NCBI GenBank assembly: GCA_016871255.1
Contig: VFZH01000029.1
Coordinates: 1 to 32,556, forward strand
Direction: 5' to 3'
DNA length: 32,556 nt
Source: Acidimicrobiia bacterium
Lineage (GTDB): Bacteria; Acidobacteriota; Vicinamibacteria; Vicinamibacterales; UBA2999
Shown here piece after piece: positions 32,161-32,556 of the stretch; within the stretch, counting starts at the first letter, position 1, and each line of letters begins with the position of its first letter. The translations under genes and the position numbers were made by a program. The notes under the pieces are model-generated. The model ran no database searches. It worked only from the letters and a program-made list of their open reading frames with translations, and was not told the origin of the DNA.

Positions 32161-32372
32161 CGCACCGTAACCGTGTCGCGTTCCGCGTCGGCAGGAACCC
32201 CGCGAAGGCCGTCTTCGCGCCGATCCTCGAGAATCAAGGCGATGGCTTCAGCCAGGCTCGCCCGGGCCTCGTCTTTGGTGCGCCCTTGCCCGTTGGCGCC
32301 GGGGATTTCCGGGCAATAGGCGATGACCCATTCGCCGTCCCGTTCGAATACCGCCGTAAACTCGTTGTGCAT
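32157..32372 (-). CDS. hicB: HicB family antitoxin
   Basis: 71 residues. The partial RNase H fold of HicB is visible: FTAVFERDGEWVIAYCPEIPGANGQGRTKDEARASLAEAIALIL. The usual C-terminal DNA-binding part (HTH or RHH) is absent, so autoregulation by this protein alone is doubtful. It neutralises HicA. GAGGTCG precedes the ATG. The order hicB-hicA is the reverse of the E. coli order but common elsewhere. Confidence 0.9.
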   Translation of the reverse strand: MHNEFTAVFERDGEWVIAYCPEIPGANGQGRTKDEARASLAEAIALILEDRREDGLRGVPADAERDTVTVR

Positions 32373-32411
32373 GGCGACCTCGACCTACCATACCGTCGTC
32401 GGGGGCCCGCT

Positions 32412-32418
32412 GTCTAAC
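32412..32418. other. Lone integron-type core GTCTAAC / GTTAGAC upstream of hicB
   Basis: The 7-bp core lies 40 bp before hicB. It could be the R'' of a plus-oriented attC closing the hicBA cassette, or a cassette start on the minus strand. No paired arm is found in the 138 bp left before the window edge, so the call rests on the heptamer and position only. Confidence 0.35.
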
Positions 32419-32556
32419 CCCTATCAGCCCTTCCCCCGTCAAGTGGGTAGATCTTCTCCGTCCGGTCGTCGATCCAAGAAGACGCGCGACCGTAAGCGAT
32501 AAACGACCGAATCACGGCAGTCCCGTTCAGAGCCGTCTTCGTTTCCAGCGCAGGCT
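32414..32556 (-). CDS. 3' end of an unidentified minus-strand gene, cut by the window edge
   Basis: On the minus strand, a frame open from the window edge gives 46 residues, including LNGTAVIRSFIAYGRASSWID and DRTEKIYPLDGGRADRG, and stops in the core GTTAGAC. The composition is protein-like and hydrophilic, without low complexity. I do not recognise the family. If the core is real, this is another cassette gene. Confidence 0.35.
   Translation of the reverse strand, partial: PALETKTALNGTAVIRSFIAYGRASSWIDDRTEKIYPLDGGRADRG

Larger units (their letters stand above)
27183..32418. mobile_element. Integrase-less integron gene-cassette array (CALIN-like), interrupted by insertion sequences
   Basis: Three attC-like sites (28257-28342 minus, 31210-31290 plus, 31898-31958 plus) and two lone cores (27183, 32412) bound small gene modules: nitrilase-DUF4926; DUF4160-DUF2442; BrnT-BrnA; a GIY-YIG-like protein; HicB-HicA. 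Cassette features are visible: ORF stops inside or next to R'', starts 10-28 bp after the G/TTRRRY core, and extrahelical bases on one attC arm. No integrase or attI is in the window. Insertion sequences at 28890-30560 separate a minus-oriented half from a plus-oriented half. Confidence 0.75.

Overview
The window is high-GC DNA whose gene content points to Acidobacteriota, probably class Vicinamibacteria. The evidence is a VWFA-related protein of acidobacterial type, two S8 peptidases with C-terminal RVIWGD repeats, and an mre/mrd shape cluster carrying Rne/Rng and murI. This placement is inference from gene content. No rRNA, tRNA or CRISPR array was seen.

Layout. (1) 1-96: C-terminal tail of an unidentified gene, possibly a transposase. 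(2) 339-4306: two tandem secreted subtilases with 18-bp RVIWGD-coding repeats; each has the same TATGyTCCTTGCGT box and a 9-2-9 dyad upstream. (3) 4362-7015: a GNAT acetyltransferase overlapping a membrane HD-GYP/GAF signalling protein. (4) 7041-11735, minus strand: an exopolysaccharide operon (secreted beta-sandwich protein, Wzc-like tyrosine autokinase, O-antigen ligase) with a 165-bp inverted-repeat element between kinase and ligase. (5) 11916-13871, minus: a PpiD/SurA-like periplasmic foldase. (6) 14238-22855: the elongasome run mreB-mreC-mreD-mrdA-mrdB, then RNase G/E, murI and a MOSC protein, joined by short gaps or 4-bp overlaps. (7) 22852-26176: a secreted beta-helix protein and a VWA protein. 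(8) 26261-26578, minus: a small MGMT-family protein. (9) 26640-27182: gene debris including the first 30 codons of a VOC/glyoxalase gene.

(10) 27183 to the right edge: a second kind of DNA, read here as an integron-type gene-cassette array without a visible integrase. Three attC-like sites have paired arms, extrahelical bases on the left arm and GTTAGRC cores. The cassettes carry a nitrilase fused to DUF4926, a DUF4160/DUF2442 pair, the BrnT/BrnA toxin-antitoxin pair, a GIY-YIG-like protein and HicB/HicA. attC orientation is minus on the left and plus on the right. Between them lie a complete ISAzo13-type element (1305 bp, imperfect terminal repeats) and an IS110-family transposase cut off exactly at its end.

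How the parts work together. MreBCD, PBP2, RodA and MurI make and place lateral-wall peptidoglycan. The Wzc/ligase operon builds surface polysaccharide. PpiD assists envelope protein folding. The secreted proteases and beta-helix protein act outside the cytoplasm. The cassette region is an accessory stabilisation/defence-type cargo zone.

The two observations most worth following are the cassette array with its orientation switch, and a heptanucleotide tract (consensus YAATCNC) that fills the translation-initiation region of two unrelated genes (PBP2 and MGMT), in the same sense relative to each gene and ending at the start codon, where a Shine-Dalgarno sequence would be expected.
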